Made by a program: the position numbers and the translations under genes
In this document: positions 18,228 to 26,909 of the stretch, in pieces
Position numbering within the stretch: position 1 is the stretch's first letter
Layout: each line of letters begins with the position of its first letter
Assembly: GCF_000931445.1 (NCBI RefSeq)
Contig: NZ_CP010849.1
Coordinates: 7,192,001-7,256,000 of the forward strand
Length of the DNA stretch: 64,000 nt
Direction of reading: 5' to 3'
Origin: Streptomyces cyaneogriseus subsp. noncyanogenus
Lineage (GTDB): Bacteria; Actinomycetota; Actinomycetes; Streptomycetales; Streptomycetaceae
The notes under the pieces: model-generated
Databases searched by the model: none
Told to the model about the DNA's origin: nothing
Seen by the model: the letters and a program-made list of their open reading frames with translations, nothing else

Positions 18228-18734
18228 TCAGTCCTCGGCGACGTGGTCGAGCCCCCGCAGCATCAGGCCGAGCACCCGCAGGCAGGCCGCCACCTCGGCG
18301 CCGGTGAGCCCGCCGCCGACCTCGCGGAGCAGGGCGTGCTCCCGGTCGAGCACGGCGGCGATGACCGCCCCGCCCTCGTCGGTGAGGCGGATCAGCGACG
18401 ACCGCCGGTGCGCGGGGTTGGGGATGCTCTCCACCAGGCCCCGCGCCGCGGCGTCGTTGACCATGCGCTGCACGAACTGCCGGCTGATCGCCTGGGCGCG
18501 GCCCATCTGCGGCACCGTCATCGGGCCGTGCCGGTGCAGCAGGGCCAGCACGGCGCGCACCCCGACGGAGAGGCCCTCGGCGGCCAGGCCCTGCTCGACG
18601 CCGCGCTGGGCGCGCCGGTAGAGGGGGCCCACCAGGTCGTACACCTCGGTGAGCCGGTGGGCGAGCTCGTCCGGAGGGAGGGGCGCCTCGGAGGGCCCGG
18701 GCTCGCGCGGGCGGGACGGGTCGATGTCCTTCAT
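18228..18734 (-). CDS. MarR family transcriptional regulator
   Basis: 168 aa. The winged helix is seen in GVRAVLALLHRHGPMTVPQMGRAQAISRQFVQRMVNDAAARGLVESIPNPAHRRSSLIRLTDEG. The family represses neighbouring genes and releases DNA on binding a small ligand. It is divergent from a hydrolase gene, with two copies of one operator in the 57-bp gap, so it almost certainly controls itself and the hydrolase. A TTGACA (minus strand, 18757-18762) overlaps operator 1. Confidence 0.92.
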   Translation of the reverse strand: MKDIDPSRPREPGPSEAPLPPDELAHRLTEVYDLVGPLYRRAQRGVEQGLAAEGLSVGVRAVLALLHRHGPMTVPQMGRAQAISRQFVQRMVNDAAARGLVESIPNPAHRRSSLIRLTDEGGAVIAAVLDREHALLREVGGGLTGAEVAACLRVLGLMLRGLDHVAED

Positions 18735-18744
18735 GCCCTCATCA

Positions 18745-18761
18745 TGACACCTCGGTTGTCA
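18745..18761. promoter_or_regulatory. MarR operator 1
   Basis: TGACACCTCGGTTGTCA: outer TGACA/TGTCA arms with near-symmetric CC/GG inside. It overlaps the TTGACA element that could serve marR and begins 10 bp before the marR start codon. Confidence 0.7.
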
Positions 18762-18775
18762 ATCCCAGCGAAAGA

Positions 18776-18792
18776 TGACACCTTGGTTGTCA
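18776..18792. promoter_or_regulatory. MarR operator 2
   Basis: TGACACCTTGGTTGTCA differs from operator 1 by one base and lies 31 bp from it, three helical turns. Its last base is the first base of the hydrolase ATG, so binding would block both transcription and start-site access. Confidence 0.7.
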
Positions 18793-19619
18793 TGAAGGCT
18801 TCTTCGGCTGCTTCGGACCTGTGCTTCTTCGCCTCCGCCGACGGCGACCTCGCCTACCGCGACACCGGTACGGGGGACCCGGTGGTCCTGCTGCACTCCG
18901 GATTCCTCGACCACCGGCTCTTCGAGGACCGGATCCCCGTCCTCGCCGGCGCCGGGTACCGGGTGATCGCTCCGGACGTGCGCGGCCACGGCTCCTCCGC
19001 CAACGGCACCCGGCCCTTCCGCTGGGCCGACGACCTCGCCGGACTGCTGCGCCACCTGGACGCCGGGCCCGCGGTGCTCCTCGGCGTGTCGATGGGCGGG
19101 GCCATCGCCACCGACACCGTCCTGGTACATCCCGAGCTGGTGCGCGCCGTGGTGGTGTGCGGCGCCGCCACCAGCGAGTTCCGGCCCACCGACCCCTGGC
19201 ACCTGGGGATTTGGACCGAGATGGAGCGGGCCGGGGCGGCGGGTGACGCTCAGGGCTGGCTCCGGGCGTTCCTGGCGGCCGCCGCCGGGCCGTACCGCGC
19301 CCTGGAGGACGTCGACCCGGCCATCCTCGGCCGGCTGCGGGAGATGGCTTTGCACACCCTGTCCAAGCACTCGCCCGGCGAGCCCGACCGGCACGTGCCG
19401 GTGACCGGCACCTGGGCCGGGGCGCCGAAGATCGACGTCCCGCTCCTCGCCGTCAACGGCTCCCTGGACGCCCCCGACCTCCTCGGCGAGGCCGAGCGGC
19501 TGGTCCGCACCGTGCGCCACGGCCGCTCGGTCACCGTCGACGGCGCCGGCCACTACCCGAACCTGGAGCGGCCGCAGGCCTTCGACCGGATCGTGCTGGA
19601 CTTCCTGCGTTCCCTCTAG
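18792..19619 (+). CDS. Alpha/beta hydrolase
   Basis: 275 aa. Nucleophile elbow GVSMGGA, oxyanion HSGF, acid near LLAVNGSLDAPD and catalytic His in GAGHYPNLERP give a full triad. It fits the small-molecule esterase/lactonase group beside MarR genes. ATG 18792 has no Shine-Dalgarno and overlaps operator 2, suggesting a leaderless message; an in-frame ATG at 18744 would place both operators inside the gene and is less likely. Confidence 0.87.
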   Translation: MKASSAASDLCFFASADGDLAYRDTGTGDPVVLLHSGFLDHRLFEDRIPVLAGAGYRVIAPDVRGHGSSANGTRPFRWADDLAGLLRHLDAGPAVLLGVSMGGAIATDTVLVHPELVRAVVVCGAATSEFRPTDPWHLGIWTEMERAGAAGDAQGWLRAFLAAAAGPYRALEDVDPAILGRLREMALHTLSKHSPGEPDRHVPVTGTWAGAPKIDVPLLAVNGSLDAPDLLGEAERLVRTVRHGRSVTVDGAGHYPNLERPQAFDRIVLDFLRSL

Positions 19620-19635
19620 AGGCATGTCTGACATT

Positions 19636-19654
19636 GCCCGCCTGCCCTGCGGGC
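19636..19654. terminator. Hairpin between convergent genes
   Basis: GCCCGC-CTGCCCT-GCGGGC in the 61-bp gap between the hydrolase and the permease, flanked by further weak complementarity (CTGAC/GTCAG). Likely serves both strands. Confidence 0.5.
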
Positions 19655-19680
19655 GGACGGCGGGAATCGTCAGGCAGGCC

Positions 19681-21093
19681 CTAACGCCGGGCCAGCTCCG
19701 ACTTCCGGTACGAGTACCCGAAGTAGATCACGAGCCCGAGGGCGAACCACACGCCGAACCGCACCCAGGTCTGCCACTGGAGGAACGTGATCAGCCAGAT
19801 CGAGAAGACGACACCCAGCGCCGGCACGAACGGCATCCACGGCGTGCGGAAGGTGCGCGGCAGGTCGGGCTGCCGGTAGCGCAGCACGATCACCGCCGTG
19901 CACACCACCGCGAACGCCAGCAGAATGCCGATGTTGGTCAGCTCGGCCGCCTCGCCGATCGGCAGGAACCCGGCGATGGCGGCCGACGCGGCCCCGACGA
20001 TCCAGGTGACCCGGGTGGGCACGTGCCGCGTCGGATGCGTCTTGGCGAACCACTTGGGCAGCAGGCCGTCCCGGGACATGCTGAACCACACCCGGGTCAC
20101 CCCCAGCATGAACGTGAACATGACGGTGAGGATGCCGATGATCGCACCCACCGCGATGACGTCCGCCAGCCCGCCCAGCCCCACCGACTTGAACGCCGTG
20201 GAGAAACCGCTCTCCCTGTCGATGTCCTTGTAGTCCTGCATCCCCGTCAGCACCAGGCAGGCGGCCACGTACAGCACCATCGAGATGGCGAGCGAGTAGA
20301 TGATCGCCTTCGGCATGTGCCGCTGCGCGTCCTTGGACTCCTCGGCCGCCGTCGACATCGCGTCGTAGCCGAAGACGGCGAAGAACACCGTCGCCGCACC
20401 CGTGAACGCGCCGCCGACGCCGTAGGGGAAGAACGGGTTGTAGTGAGCCGTGTCGATGTGGAAGACCCCGACCGCGATCACCAGCAGCACCACCAGCACC
20501 TTCAGTACGACGACCACCATCTCGAAGCGGGCGGCGTTCTTGATGCCGAGGTTGAGCAGATACGCGATGAACAGGCACAGCACGGCCGCGAACAGATCGA
20601 CCCTGTGCCCGTCCCCGGTCCCGGGCGCCCCCAGCATCCAGGACGGCAGGTCGGCGCCCAGCTCGCCGACGAGGAAGCTGAAGTAGCCGGAGATGCCGAT
20701 GGCGACCACCGCGACGATCGCCGTGTACTCCAGCAGCAGATCCCAGCCGATGAACCAGCCCGCGAACTCGCCGAGCACCGCGTAACCGTAGGTGTAGGCG
20801 GAGCCCGCCTTCGGGATCAGCCCGGCGAACTCGGCGTACGACAGCGCCGCCGCGGCGCTTGCGACACCGGCGATGAGGAAGGAGACGAGGACCGCGGGCC
20901 CGGCCGTGCCGTTGGCGACCGTACCGGCGAGGGTGAAGATGCCCGCGCCGATGATGCCGCCCACCCCGATCGCGGTCAGCTGCCACAGCCCCAGCGACCG
21001 CTCCAGCCGGGTGCCCTCACCGACCTCCGTCTCCTCGATGTGCTCGATGGGTTTGCGGCGGAGAATTCCCTCGCCCCGACGGAACCCGGCCAT
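19681..21093 (-). CDS. APC family amino acid permease
   Basis: 470 aa with about twelve membrane helices. GVGGIIGAGIFTLAG in helix 1 and SYAEFAGLIPKAGSAYTYGY are the cationic amino acid transporter (YhdG/CAT) signatures. It brings amino acids in with protons. ATG 21093 follows AGAGG by 8 nt; the open frame extends upstream without support. Followed divergently, 126 bp away and on the same strand, by a UspA gene. Confidence 0.9.
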   Translation of the reverse strand: MAGFRRGEGILRRKPIEHIEETEVGEGTRLERSLGLWQLTAIGVGGIIGAGIFTLAGTVANGTAGPAVLVSFLIAGVASAAAALSYAEFAGLIPKAGSAYTYGYAVLGEFAGWFIGWDLLLEYTAIVAVVAIGISGYFSFLVGELGADLPSWMLGAPGTGDGHRVDLFAAVLCLFIAYLLNLGIKNAARFEMVVVVLKVLVVLLVIAVGVFHIDTAHYNPFFPYGVGGAFTGAATVFFAVFGYDAMSTAAEESKDAQRHMPKAIIYSLAISMVLYVAACLVLTGMQDYKDIDRESGFSTAFKSVGLGGLADVIAVGAIIGILTVMFTFMLGVTRVWFSMSRDGLLPKWFAKTHPTRHVPTRVTWIVGAASAAIAGFLPIGEAAELTNIGILLAFAVVCTAVIVLRYRQPDLPRTFRTPWMPFVPALGVVFSIWLITFLQWQTWVRFGVWFALGLVIYFGYSYRKSELARR

Positions 21094-21219
21094 GCTCCTC
21101 ACCTCTTTGTGATCGGCAAACGGCTGACGGCGGATCATGATGGCCCAGCCCCGTCCGGTACGGAAGACGCCACGCACACGCGCGGCGCACCGGATCCGGA
21201 CCGATCCGAACGGGAGACC

Positions 21220-21690
21220 CTAAGGCACCACCGTCACGGGCCAGCGCCCCGCCTTCACCAGCCGGACCGCCACCGAGCCGACGATCCGGTGGCCGGCCTG
21301 CTCGGACGCGCCCACGACCACGGCGTCCGCCTTCAGCTCGTCGGCGGCCTTGACCAGGCCGTTGTAGGGGTCGCCGCGGAAGGTGTGGAACTCCCAGCGC
21401 ACCTCGAATATCCCCTTGACCCGCTCGGCCGCCTCCCGGATCTGCGCCACCAGCTCCTCGGCGATCTCGTCGGTCGCGTCGGCCACCGGGGCACCCAGCG
21501 CCGCGCCCGCCGCCAGCACCGGCTGCACATACACCACGGCGAGCAGCGCCCGCTGCCGCCGGGCCAGCCCGCCCGCGTAGGCCGCGGCGCGGAGCGAGGA
21601 GTCCGAGCCGTCCACGCCGACCACGATGACCTTCGGCCCGTCCGTGCCCCGCTCGAACTGATGGGAGTGCTCTGCGTGCTGTTCCGTCAC
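21220..21690 (-). CDS. Universal stress protein (UspA family)
   Basis: 156 aa. VIVVGVDGSDSSLRAAAYA at the N-terminus and ADAVVVGASEQAGHRIVGSVAVRLV near the end are the Usp fold; the ATP loop G-2x-G-9x-GS is degenerate (GASEQAGHRIVGS). Role is stress survival by an unclear mechanism. Same strand as the permease downstream. Confidence 0.88.
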   Translation of the reverse strand: MTEQHAEHSHQFERGTDGPKVIVVGVDGSDSSLRAAAYAGGLARRQRALLAVVYVQPVLAAGAALGAPVADATDEIAEELVAQIREAAERVKGIFEVRWEFHTFRGDPYNGLVKAADELKADAVVVGASEQAGHRIVGSVAVRLVKAGRWPVTVVP

Positions 21691-21832
21691 GCTGGGAGGC
21701 TATCGGAAGCCGCCGCCCGTCCCGCCGGCCGGAGCCGCCCGGCCGGGCGGGGCTCGGCCGGGCGGGTGGATTCCCGCGGCCGCACCGGTGTTGCTGAGGA
21801 GCGGCGCCCGCCCGCCGGGCGACTGATGAGTC

Positions 21833-22669
21833 ATGAAGAAGGTTCAGTTGCTCACGAGGCGCCGCGCCCTGCTCGCCGGTGCCGCCGCCGTGGGCGCGGC
21901 CGGCACCGCCGGTGTGCTCACCACCGGCCCGGGGGACGAGCCGGCCCTCCCGGCCGCCCCCGTCGGCGGCCCGCCGGCCCGCCGCGCGCACCGGCCCTCC
22001 GCCTACCGCCTCAAGCCGCTGACCGGCTACGGCTCGCCGCGGGCCGTGCCCGTCCGGCCCCCGGTACGGCGTGAGCCGCTGCTGCGCGTGTCCGGACGCG
22101 GCCGCACCATGGTGCTGACCTTCGACGACGGCCCCGACCCCCGCTACACCCCCGACATCCTGGACACGCTGGCCGAGTACGAGGTGCGCGCCATGTTCTT
22201 CGTCTGCGGGGAGATGGCGGACGCCCACAGGGAGCTGCTGGCCCGGATGGCCGACGAGGGGCACGTCGTCGGCAACCACACCTGGTCCCATCCGCTGCTC
22301 ACCCGCCTCACCCGGCGCCGGATCCGCTGGGAGATGGAAAGCACCAGCGACGTCATCGAGGAGGCGTACGGCGAACGCCCCCTGTGGTTCCGGGCCCCCT
22401 ACGGCGCCTGGAACCGGGCCGCCTTCCAGCTCGGTGCCGAACTCGGCATGGAACCCCTCGCCTGGACCGTGGACACCCTCGACTGGACCACCCCGGGCGC
22501 CCGCACCATCGTCGACCGGGTCGAGGACGGCGCCGCCCCCGGGGTCGTGGTGCTCTGCCACGACGCCGGGGGCGACCGCTCCCAGAGCGTGACGGCCCTG
22601 CGCCGCTATCTGCCCCGCCTGCTGGACTCCGGCTACCACCTCACCGTTCCCCGCCGGCAGTACACCTGA
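21833..22669 (+). CDS. Exported polysaccharide deacetylase (carbohydrate esterase 4)
   Basis: 278 aa. The N-terminus LLTRRRALLAGAAAVGAAG is a Tat-type signal. NodB motifs are complete: TFDDGPDP (motif 1, metal Asp), GNHTWSHP (motif 2, two metal His) and RAPYGAW (motif 3), with a late CHDAGG. The family removes N- or O-acetyl groups from peptidoglycan, chitin or xylan. Starts at ATG 21833; its end shares a hairpin with the convergent sortase. Confidence 0.92.
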   Translation: MKKVQLLTRRRALLAGAAAVGAAGTAGVLTTGPGDEPALPAAPVGGPPARRAHRPSAYRLKPLTGYGSPRAVPVRPPVRREPLLRVSGRGRTMVLTFDDGPDPRYTPDILDTLAEYEVRAMFFVCGEMADAHRELLARMADEGHVVGNHTWSHPLLTRLTRRRIRWEMESTSDVIEEAYGERPLWFRAPYGAWNRAAFQLGAELGMEPLAWTVDTLDWTTPGARTIVDRVEDGAAPGVVVLCHDAGGDRSQSVTALRRYLPRLLDSGYHLTVPRRQYT

Positions 22670-22699
22670 CCGGTCCCCGCCCGGCCGGGGACCGGTCAG
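22666..22699. terminator. Bidirectional hairpin terminator
   Basis: Perfect 14-bp stem CTGACCGGTCCCCG / CGGGGACCGGTCAG with a 6-nt loop. Both the deacetylase stop and the sortase stop fall inside the arms. Confidence 0.8.
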
Positions 22700-23361
22700 C
22701 GGACCGCGGTCATGCGGGCGAAGGCGACGACGTTCCCCTCGTAGCCGTTCTGCTCGGAGAAGCCGCCGCCGCAGGTGATGACCCGCAGTTCCGGCGCGCC
22801 CTTCGAGGCGTAGACCCGGTCGCCGGGGAAGTCGTCCTTCTCGAAGACCTCCAGGCCGTAGACCTCGAACACGGCGGTCCTCCCGTCCTGGCGGGAGAGC
22901 TCCACCTTGTTGCCCTTCTGGAGGGCGCCCAGTCCGTAGAAGACGGCGGGGCCCTGTGTGTTGTCGACGTGTCCCACGACGACCGCGGTGCCCTTCTCCC
23001 CGGGGGAGACGGCGCCGGTGAACCAGCCGGCCAGGTTCGGGTCCTCCGGCGGCGGCGCGCCGACCCAGCCGTCCGCGTCCAGACCGACCGGCATCATCGG
23101 CGCGTCGACCTGGATCGCGGGGATCCGGACCCGGTCGGGCGCGGAGTACGGCAGCGGCCGGGGGGCCGGGGCGGCGAGGGCGTCACCGAGGGCGCCGCTG
23201 TCGGAGGCCGCCGCCGAGGCCGGCTGGGGCGGGCCCGTGTCGAACTCGCCGGAGCCGTTGCGGATCAGCGCCAGGCCGGTCAGCAGGACGAGCGCTATGA
23301 CCCCCCAGGGGGCGCGCTTGCGCTGCCGCTCCTCCTCCTCGGCCAGCTCGAACGCAGACAT
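22696..23361 (-). CDS. Class F sortase
   Basis: 221 aa. A membrane anchor at about 15-35 (APWGVIALVLLTGLALI) precedes a sortase fold. The catalytic His is in VVVGHVDNT and the cysteine in VITCGGGF; an Arg follows late in VVAFARM. Sortases cut a C-terminal sorting motif and attach proteins to peptidoglycan. Start at 23361 (MSAFELAEEEE) with GAGGGG upstream. It is divergent from a small secreted protein that could be a substrate, although that protein has no clear LPxTG. Confidence 0.88.
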   Translation of the reverse strand: MSAFELAEEEERQRKRAPWGVIALVLLTGLALIRNGSGEFDTGPPQPASAAASDSGALGDALAAPAPRPLPYSAPDRVRIPAIQVDAPMMPVGLDADGWVGAPPPEDPNLAGWFTGAVSPGEKGTAVVVGHVDNTQGPAVFYGLGALQKGNKVELSRQDGRTAVFEVYGLEVFEKDDFPGDRVYASKGAPELRVITCGGGFSEQNGYEGNVVAFARMTAVR

Positions 23362-23529
23362 TCGCCACCCCTCTCGGCACGGCCGTCGCCGTGTCATGTC
23401 GCGCATGGTCAAACGCTAAGCGCGGCGCGCGCGACCGGCGACGGGGCGGCGGCGAACGGGTGGCACCCCATACTCCCTGCGCCATCCGAGCGCTCGCCCA
23501 CCGGCACTTTCTGACAGACCGTGACCTGC

Positions 23530-23541
23530 GGGGATATCCCC
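23530..23541. promoter_or_regulatory. Palindrome in the sortase / surface-protein gap
   Basis: GGGGATATCCCC, perfect 12-bp palindrome in the 329-bp divergent gap. Possible operator; nothing else clear in 23362-23690. Confidence 0.35.
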
Positions 23542-23690
23542 ACCAGAGGTTTTCCCCGGCGTGCCCGCTCACCGGGACGGACCAGCCCCGACATGCGGCC
23601 CCGGGCGGGGCGACTCAGGGTCTTCGTGGGAGACGCTTTCTCGCCGATCGACCGGGGACGGGTCCCGGGGCGTCTTCCGCGGAGGAACAC

Positions 23691-24176
23691 ATGCGTAACT
23701 CTCGTGCCCTGGCGGCCGCCGGAGCCGCGGTCGCCGTCCTCGGGCTCGCCGCCCCCACCGCGGCCGCGTGGGACACGCCGAGCAACATCGTCGCCCTGCC
23801 CAGCGTCATCGCCCGCGGCGGGCAGCTCACCGTCACCGTCGACGGCTGCCCGCGCGGCGGCACGATGACCTCCCGTGCCTTCTCGACCACCCATCTGACT
23901 CCGGTCCGGGGCGCCAACCAGACCTCCAAGGGTGTCGCCACCATCAAGCGGGACGCCCGCCCGGGCTCGTACGACATCACGGTCAACTGCTCCGGCAGGA
24001 CTCTGACCCGCCCGGCGGGCTTCACCGTCATCGGCGGTGTCCGCGGCGGCATCGGCGGCAGCAGCTCCAGCGGCGCGACCCCGGCCGACATCGCCATCGG
24101 CGGCGGGCTCGTCGTCGCGGCCGTCGCCGGAGGCGGCCTGTTCTGGATGCGCCGCCGGGCCGAGAAGCGATTCTGA
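23691..24176 (+). CDS. Small secreted surface protein with C-terminal membrane helix
   Basis: 161 aa. GGAGGA precedes ATG 23691. Signal peptide 1-26 ends TAAAW. The body has an Ig-like beta composition with two cysteines (DGCPRG, VNCSGR) that may form a disulfide. The tail is a Gly/Ser linker, a hydrophobic helix (IAIGGGLVVAAVAGGGLFW) and basic MRRRAEKRF, the layout of a sortase sorting signal. The expected LPxTG-like pentapeptide is not evident (SSSGATPAD precedes the helix), so it may stay membrane-bound or use a divergent motif. Confidence 0.8.
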   Translation: MRNSRALAAAGAAVAVLGLAAPTAAAWDTPSNIVALPSVIARGGQLTVTVDGCPRGGTMTSRAFSTTHLTPVRGANQTSKGVATIKRDARPGSYDITVNCSGRTLTRPAGFTVIGGVRGGIGGSSSSGATPADIAIGGGLVVAAVAGGGLFWMRRRAEKRF

Positions 24177-24271
24177 CCCCCGCCGGCAAGCGTGCGGAGC
24201 CGCTCGGGGACCCGGGCGCGGCGGCCGGAAGACGGCCGTGTGGCGGGATGTGCCCGGCCGCCGCGCCCGGG

Positions 24272-25036
24272 TCAGCCGTCGAGATGCGGGAAGAGGGTCA
24301 GGAACGGGTCCGCCGACGCGGCGATGCCGCGGCTGTACGGCGCGTCGAAGTCCCAGATGAGGAAGAGGAGAAAGGCGATCAGGGCGGAGAACAGCCCGGC
24401 GAGGACCATTTCACGGGGCGTACGCCGGATCTGCAGGGCGAAGATCATGCCCACCGTGACGACGGCGCCGATGATCAGCCCGAACCACACCACACCCGGC
24501 ATGGTCGCCCCGATGGAGTCGGCGCGGGCGGCGCGGGCCTGGTCCGCCGCGGCCACCTGGTCGACCAGTGGCTGGTACGCCTGGGCTTCGAAGTCGGTCC
24601 GCGGCTCGTAGTCGGTGACGTCCGCGCGGACGCGGTCGAGGAGAGCGGTGCCCTGCTCGGTGATCCGGCCCTCGTCGGACATGGCCTTCCACTCGGTGGT
24701 GACGACGTGTCCGACATAGGTGTTGACATCGTCCCGGATACGGTCGCGGACCTCGGGCGGATAGACCCGGACCCGCTCGGAGATCTCGTGCAGCGCCACG
24801 GCCTCCGCCTGGACGTGGTCCTGGGCCGCGCTGCGCGCCTCCCAGACGCCGGCGATCGCCAGACCCAGGACGATGGCGTACACCACACCGATCCACATGG
24901 TCATGTACTCGATGACGTCCGGGGTCTCGCTGGGGTCATCGTCGTCCGACGCCGTACGGTGCCGTACGAAGGTGATGACGATCACCACGGCACAGGCGGC
25001 CGCCATCGCGAGGGTCAGAACAAGCCATTCCGCCAA
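24272..25036 (-). CDS. DUF4239 membrane protein
   Basis: 254 aa. Helices at about 5-25 and 45-65, a long soluble helical middle with the conserved WEARSAAQDHVQAEAVAL and ERVRVYPPEVRD blocks, then two helices at about 185-235. This matches DUF4239 (bestrophin-like) proteins. Function unknown. The start is TTG 25036 after GGAGG with 6 nt spacing. It lies 24 nt after the proline-rich gene and is probably co-transcribed. Confidence 0.8.
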   Translation of the reverse strand: MAEWLVLTLAMAAACAVVIVITFVRHRTASDDDDPSETPDVIEYMTMWIGVVYAIVLGLAIAGVWEARSAAQDHVQAEAVALHEISERVRVYPPEVRDRIRDDVNTYVGHVVTTEWKAMSDEGRITEQGTALLDRVRADVTDYEPRTDFEAQAYQPLVDQVAAADQARAARADSIGATMPGVVWFGLIIGAVVTVGMIFALQIRRTPREMVLAGLFSALIAFLLFLIWDFDAPYSRGIAASADPFLTLFPHLDG

Positions 25037-25060
25037 GGGGTTCCTCCAGGGATCGGCGCG

Positions 25061-25711
25061 TCAGCGCGGACGCAGTGCGGCGACGGCGACCACCGCGGGC
25101 ACCGTGATGAGCAGGACGAAGTACAGCGGCGAGGGGGCGTTGCGGGTGGGCCGCCGGGGCGCCTGGGCGCGGTGGCGCGGGTAGTGGACCGGCGTCAGGG
25201 ACGGGCGGGGCGAGGGAGTGGCCGACGGAGTGGGCGCCGGTGCGGGGCCGGGGGCCGCGGGCGGCGGGGGCGGGGGAGCGGGGCGGACCGGGCCGGGCCG
25301 CGGGAGGCGCGGGCGCGGCGGGGGCGGAGGCTCGGGCTCCGGTGTCGCCCTCGACGGAGGCGGAGTCGGCGGTTCCGGCGGTGGGGAGGGCGAGGGCGGC
25401 GGGGGCGGTGGCGACGGTGAGGGCTGCGGCGGGGGCGGTGGCGAGGGTGAGGGCTTCGGTGGCGGGGGCTTCGGTGGCGTCGGGGGCGGGGCGGGTGTCG
25501 TCGTGGGCGCGGGGCACGGCGGGAAGGTGGGCCAGGACTCCCCTCCGGAGCCCGCCGTCGACCCGCTGCCGCCCGGGGCGTTCGAGATGTGGGCGTGCGC
25601 GCAGGCGTCGGCCCGCGCCGCGCCGGCCGGTGCCCCGGCGAGCGCGAACGTGAGTGTCACCAGCGCCAACAGCCGTCCGGCGGGGGAGCGGCTCGCTTCG
25701 GGTCCATGCAC
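25061..25711 (-). CDS. Secreted proline-rich protein with C-terminal membrane helix
   Basis: 216 aa from GTG 25711. A signal peptide (LLALVTLTFALAGAPAGAARA) is followed by a segment with Cys-His, then about 110 residues that are mostly Pro with Ser, Lys, Glu and Thr (PPPPKPSPSPPPPPQPSPSP), a basic stretch and a final helix LYFVLLITVPAVVAVAAL. The Pro-rich part should form an extended polyproline stalk spanning the cell wall. Upstream partner of the DUF4239 gene. Repeated codons make its exact length prone to slippage. Confidence 0.65.
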   Translation of the reverse strand: MHGPEASRSPAGRLLALVTLTFALAGAPAGAARADACAHAHISNAPGGSGSTAGSGGESWPTFPPCPAPTTTPAPPPTPPKPPPPKPSPSPPPPPQPSPSPPPPPPSPSPPPEPPTPPPSRATPEPEPPPPPRPRLPRPGPVRPAPPPPPPAAPGPAPAPTPSATPSPRPSLTPVHYPRHRAQAPRRPTRNAPSPLYFVLLITVPAVVAVAALRPR

Positions 25712-26096
25712 GAGGTCAGATGATGCGGCCTGGCGCGCGCAGCCACGGTCCGGCGCCGGTTCATTGCCCCGAACGGGGGATGGTCGGCAGCCGGTGGTTT
25801 GAACGGCGTACGGGCACCGGCGCCCGATGGCGGACACATGTACGACACGGACCCGGACGGTCCGGGCGCCCCCGGCGCCTGGTGCGCGCTCGCGCCGGGC
25901 GGGAATCCGGCCGGCGCGGCGGCGCGGCGGCGCGGGAAGACGGGCCGAGGAGAGCGGGTGCGAGGCGCTGCGCGTCGGCATGTGCCGCTGGCAGTGACCG
26001 GTAACGGATGGTCAATTTCCGTTTCTGCTCGCCCGGTTGGCGGGCGATCAGTAGCCTCAGCTCGAACACCGGATCGCCTATGCCTTGGAGAGATCG
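25712..26096. other. 385-bp divergent intergenic region
   Basis: No credible gene. CGCCCG-GTTGG-CGGGCG at 26030-26046 is a hairpin or operator candidate just upstream of TAGCCT (26052-26057), a possible -10 for the methyltransferase gene. The rest is GC-rich. Confidence 0.35.
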
Positions 26097-26909
26097 ATGG
26101 AGCGTCCCGTCTGGGCTCCGCGGAGCATCGACATCACGGTGCCCAGCGTCTCCCGGATCTGCGATTTCTACCTGGGCGGTGCGCACAACTTCGAGGCCGA
26201 CCGGGAGGCGGCCCGCAAGGCGATGGCCTTCCTGCCCGGGCTGCCCAAGATCATGCAGGCCAACCGCGCCTTCCTGCGCCGCGCGGTGCGCTTCGCGCTG
26301 GACGAGGGCGTCACCCAGTTCCTGGACATCGGCTCCGGCATCCCGGCCTCCGGCAGCGTCCACGAGGTCGCCCGGGCCGCCCGCCCCGGCGCCCGCGTGG
26401 TCTACGTCGACCACGACCCCGTGGCGGTCGCGCACAGCCAGACCGTCCTGGAGGGCGACGACGACGCGGACATCGTGGCCGGGGACCTCCTCGAGCCGCG
26501 CCACATCCTCACCAGTCCCCAGGTGGAGCGGCTGATCGACCTGAATCGGCCGGTGGCGTTGCTCCTCGTTGCCATACTTCACTTCGTGGAAGACGCGGAC
26601 GACCCGTACCGAGCGGTGACCGAACTGCGCGACGCGCTCGCGCCCGGCAGCCTGCTCGTCCTCACCCATGCCTCGTACGAGGGAATTCCGCTGCCGCCCG
26701 AGCGGGCGGGAGGCGCGGTGGACGTATACAAGGACATTCGCAACCCGCTGATCATGCGCTCGCGCGAAGAGATCGCGCGGTTCTTCGAGGGGTACGACAT
26801 GGTGGAACCCGGGCTGGTGCCGATGCCGCACTGGCGGCCCGAGACGGCGCCCGAGGACGAGGACCCGTACGCGTTCTCCGGTTTCGCGGGCGTGGGGCGT
26901 ACAGCGTGA
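26097..26909 (+). CDS. SAM-dependent methyltransferase, DUF574 (SAV2177) family
   Basis: 270 aa. The N-terminus has the family motif IDITVPSVSRICDFYLGGAHNFEADREAA. FLDIGSGIPASGSVHEVA is the SAM-binding loop, VVYVDHDPVAVAHSQ motif II and LLLVAILHFV the post-motif. Streptomycetes carry many copies; substrates are unknown. GGAGA lies 5 nt before ATG 26097. Its stop TGA overlaps the GTG of rmdA (GTGA), so the two are translationally coupled. Confidence 0.88.
   Translation: MERPVWAPRSIDITVPSVSRICDFYLGGAHNFEADREAARKAMAFLPGLPKIMQANRAFLRRAVRFALDEGVTQFLDIGSGIPASGSVHEVARAARPGARVVYVDHDPVAVAHSQTVLEGDDDADIVAGDLLEPRHILTSPQVERLIDLNRPVALLLVAILHFVEDADDPYRAVTELRDALAPGSLLVLTHASYEGIPLPPERAGGAVDVYKDIRNPLIMRSREEIARFFEGYDMVEPGLVPMPHWRPETAPEDEDPYAFSGFAGVGRTA

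Noticed and set aside
25218..25802. Gly-rich plus-strand frame
   Set aside because: It is the antisense of the proline-rich protein; no ribosome site or signal peptide.
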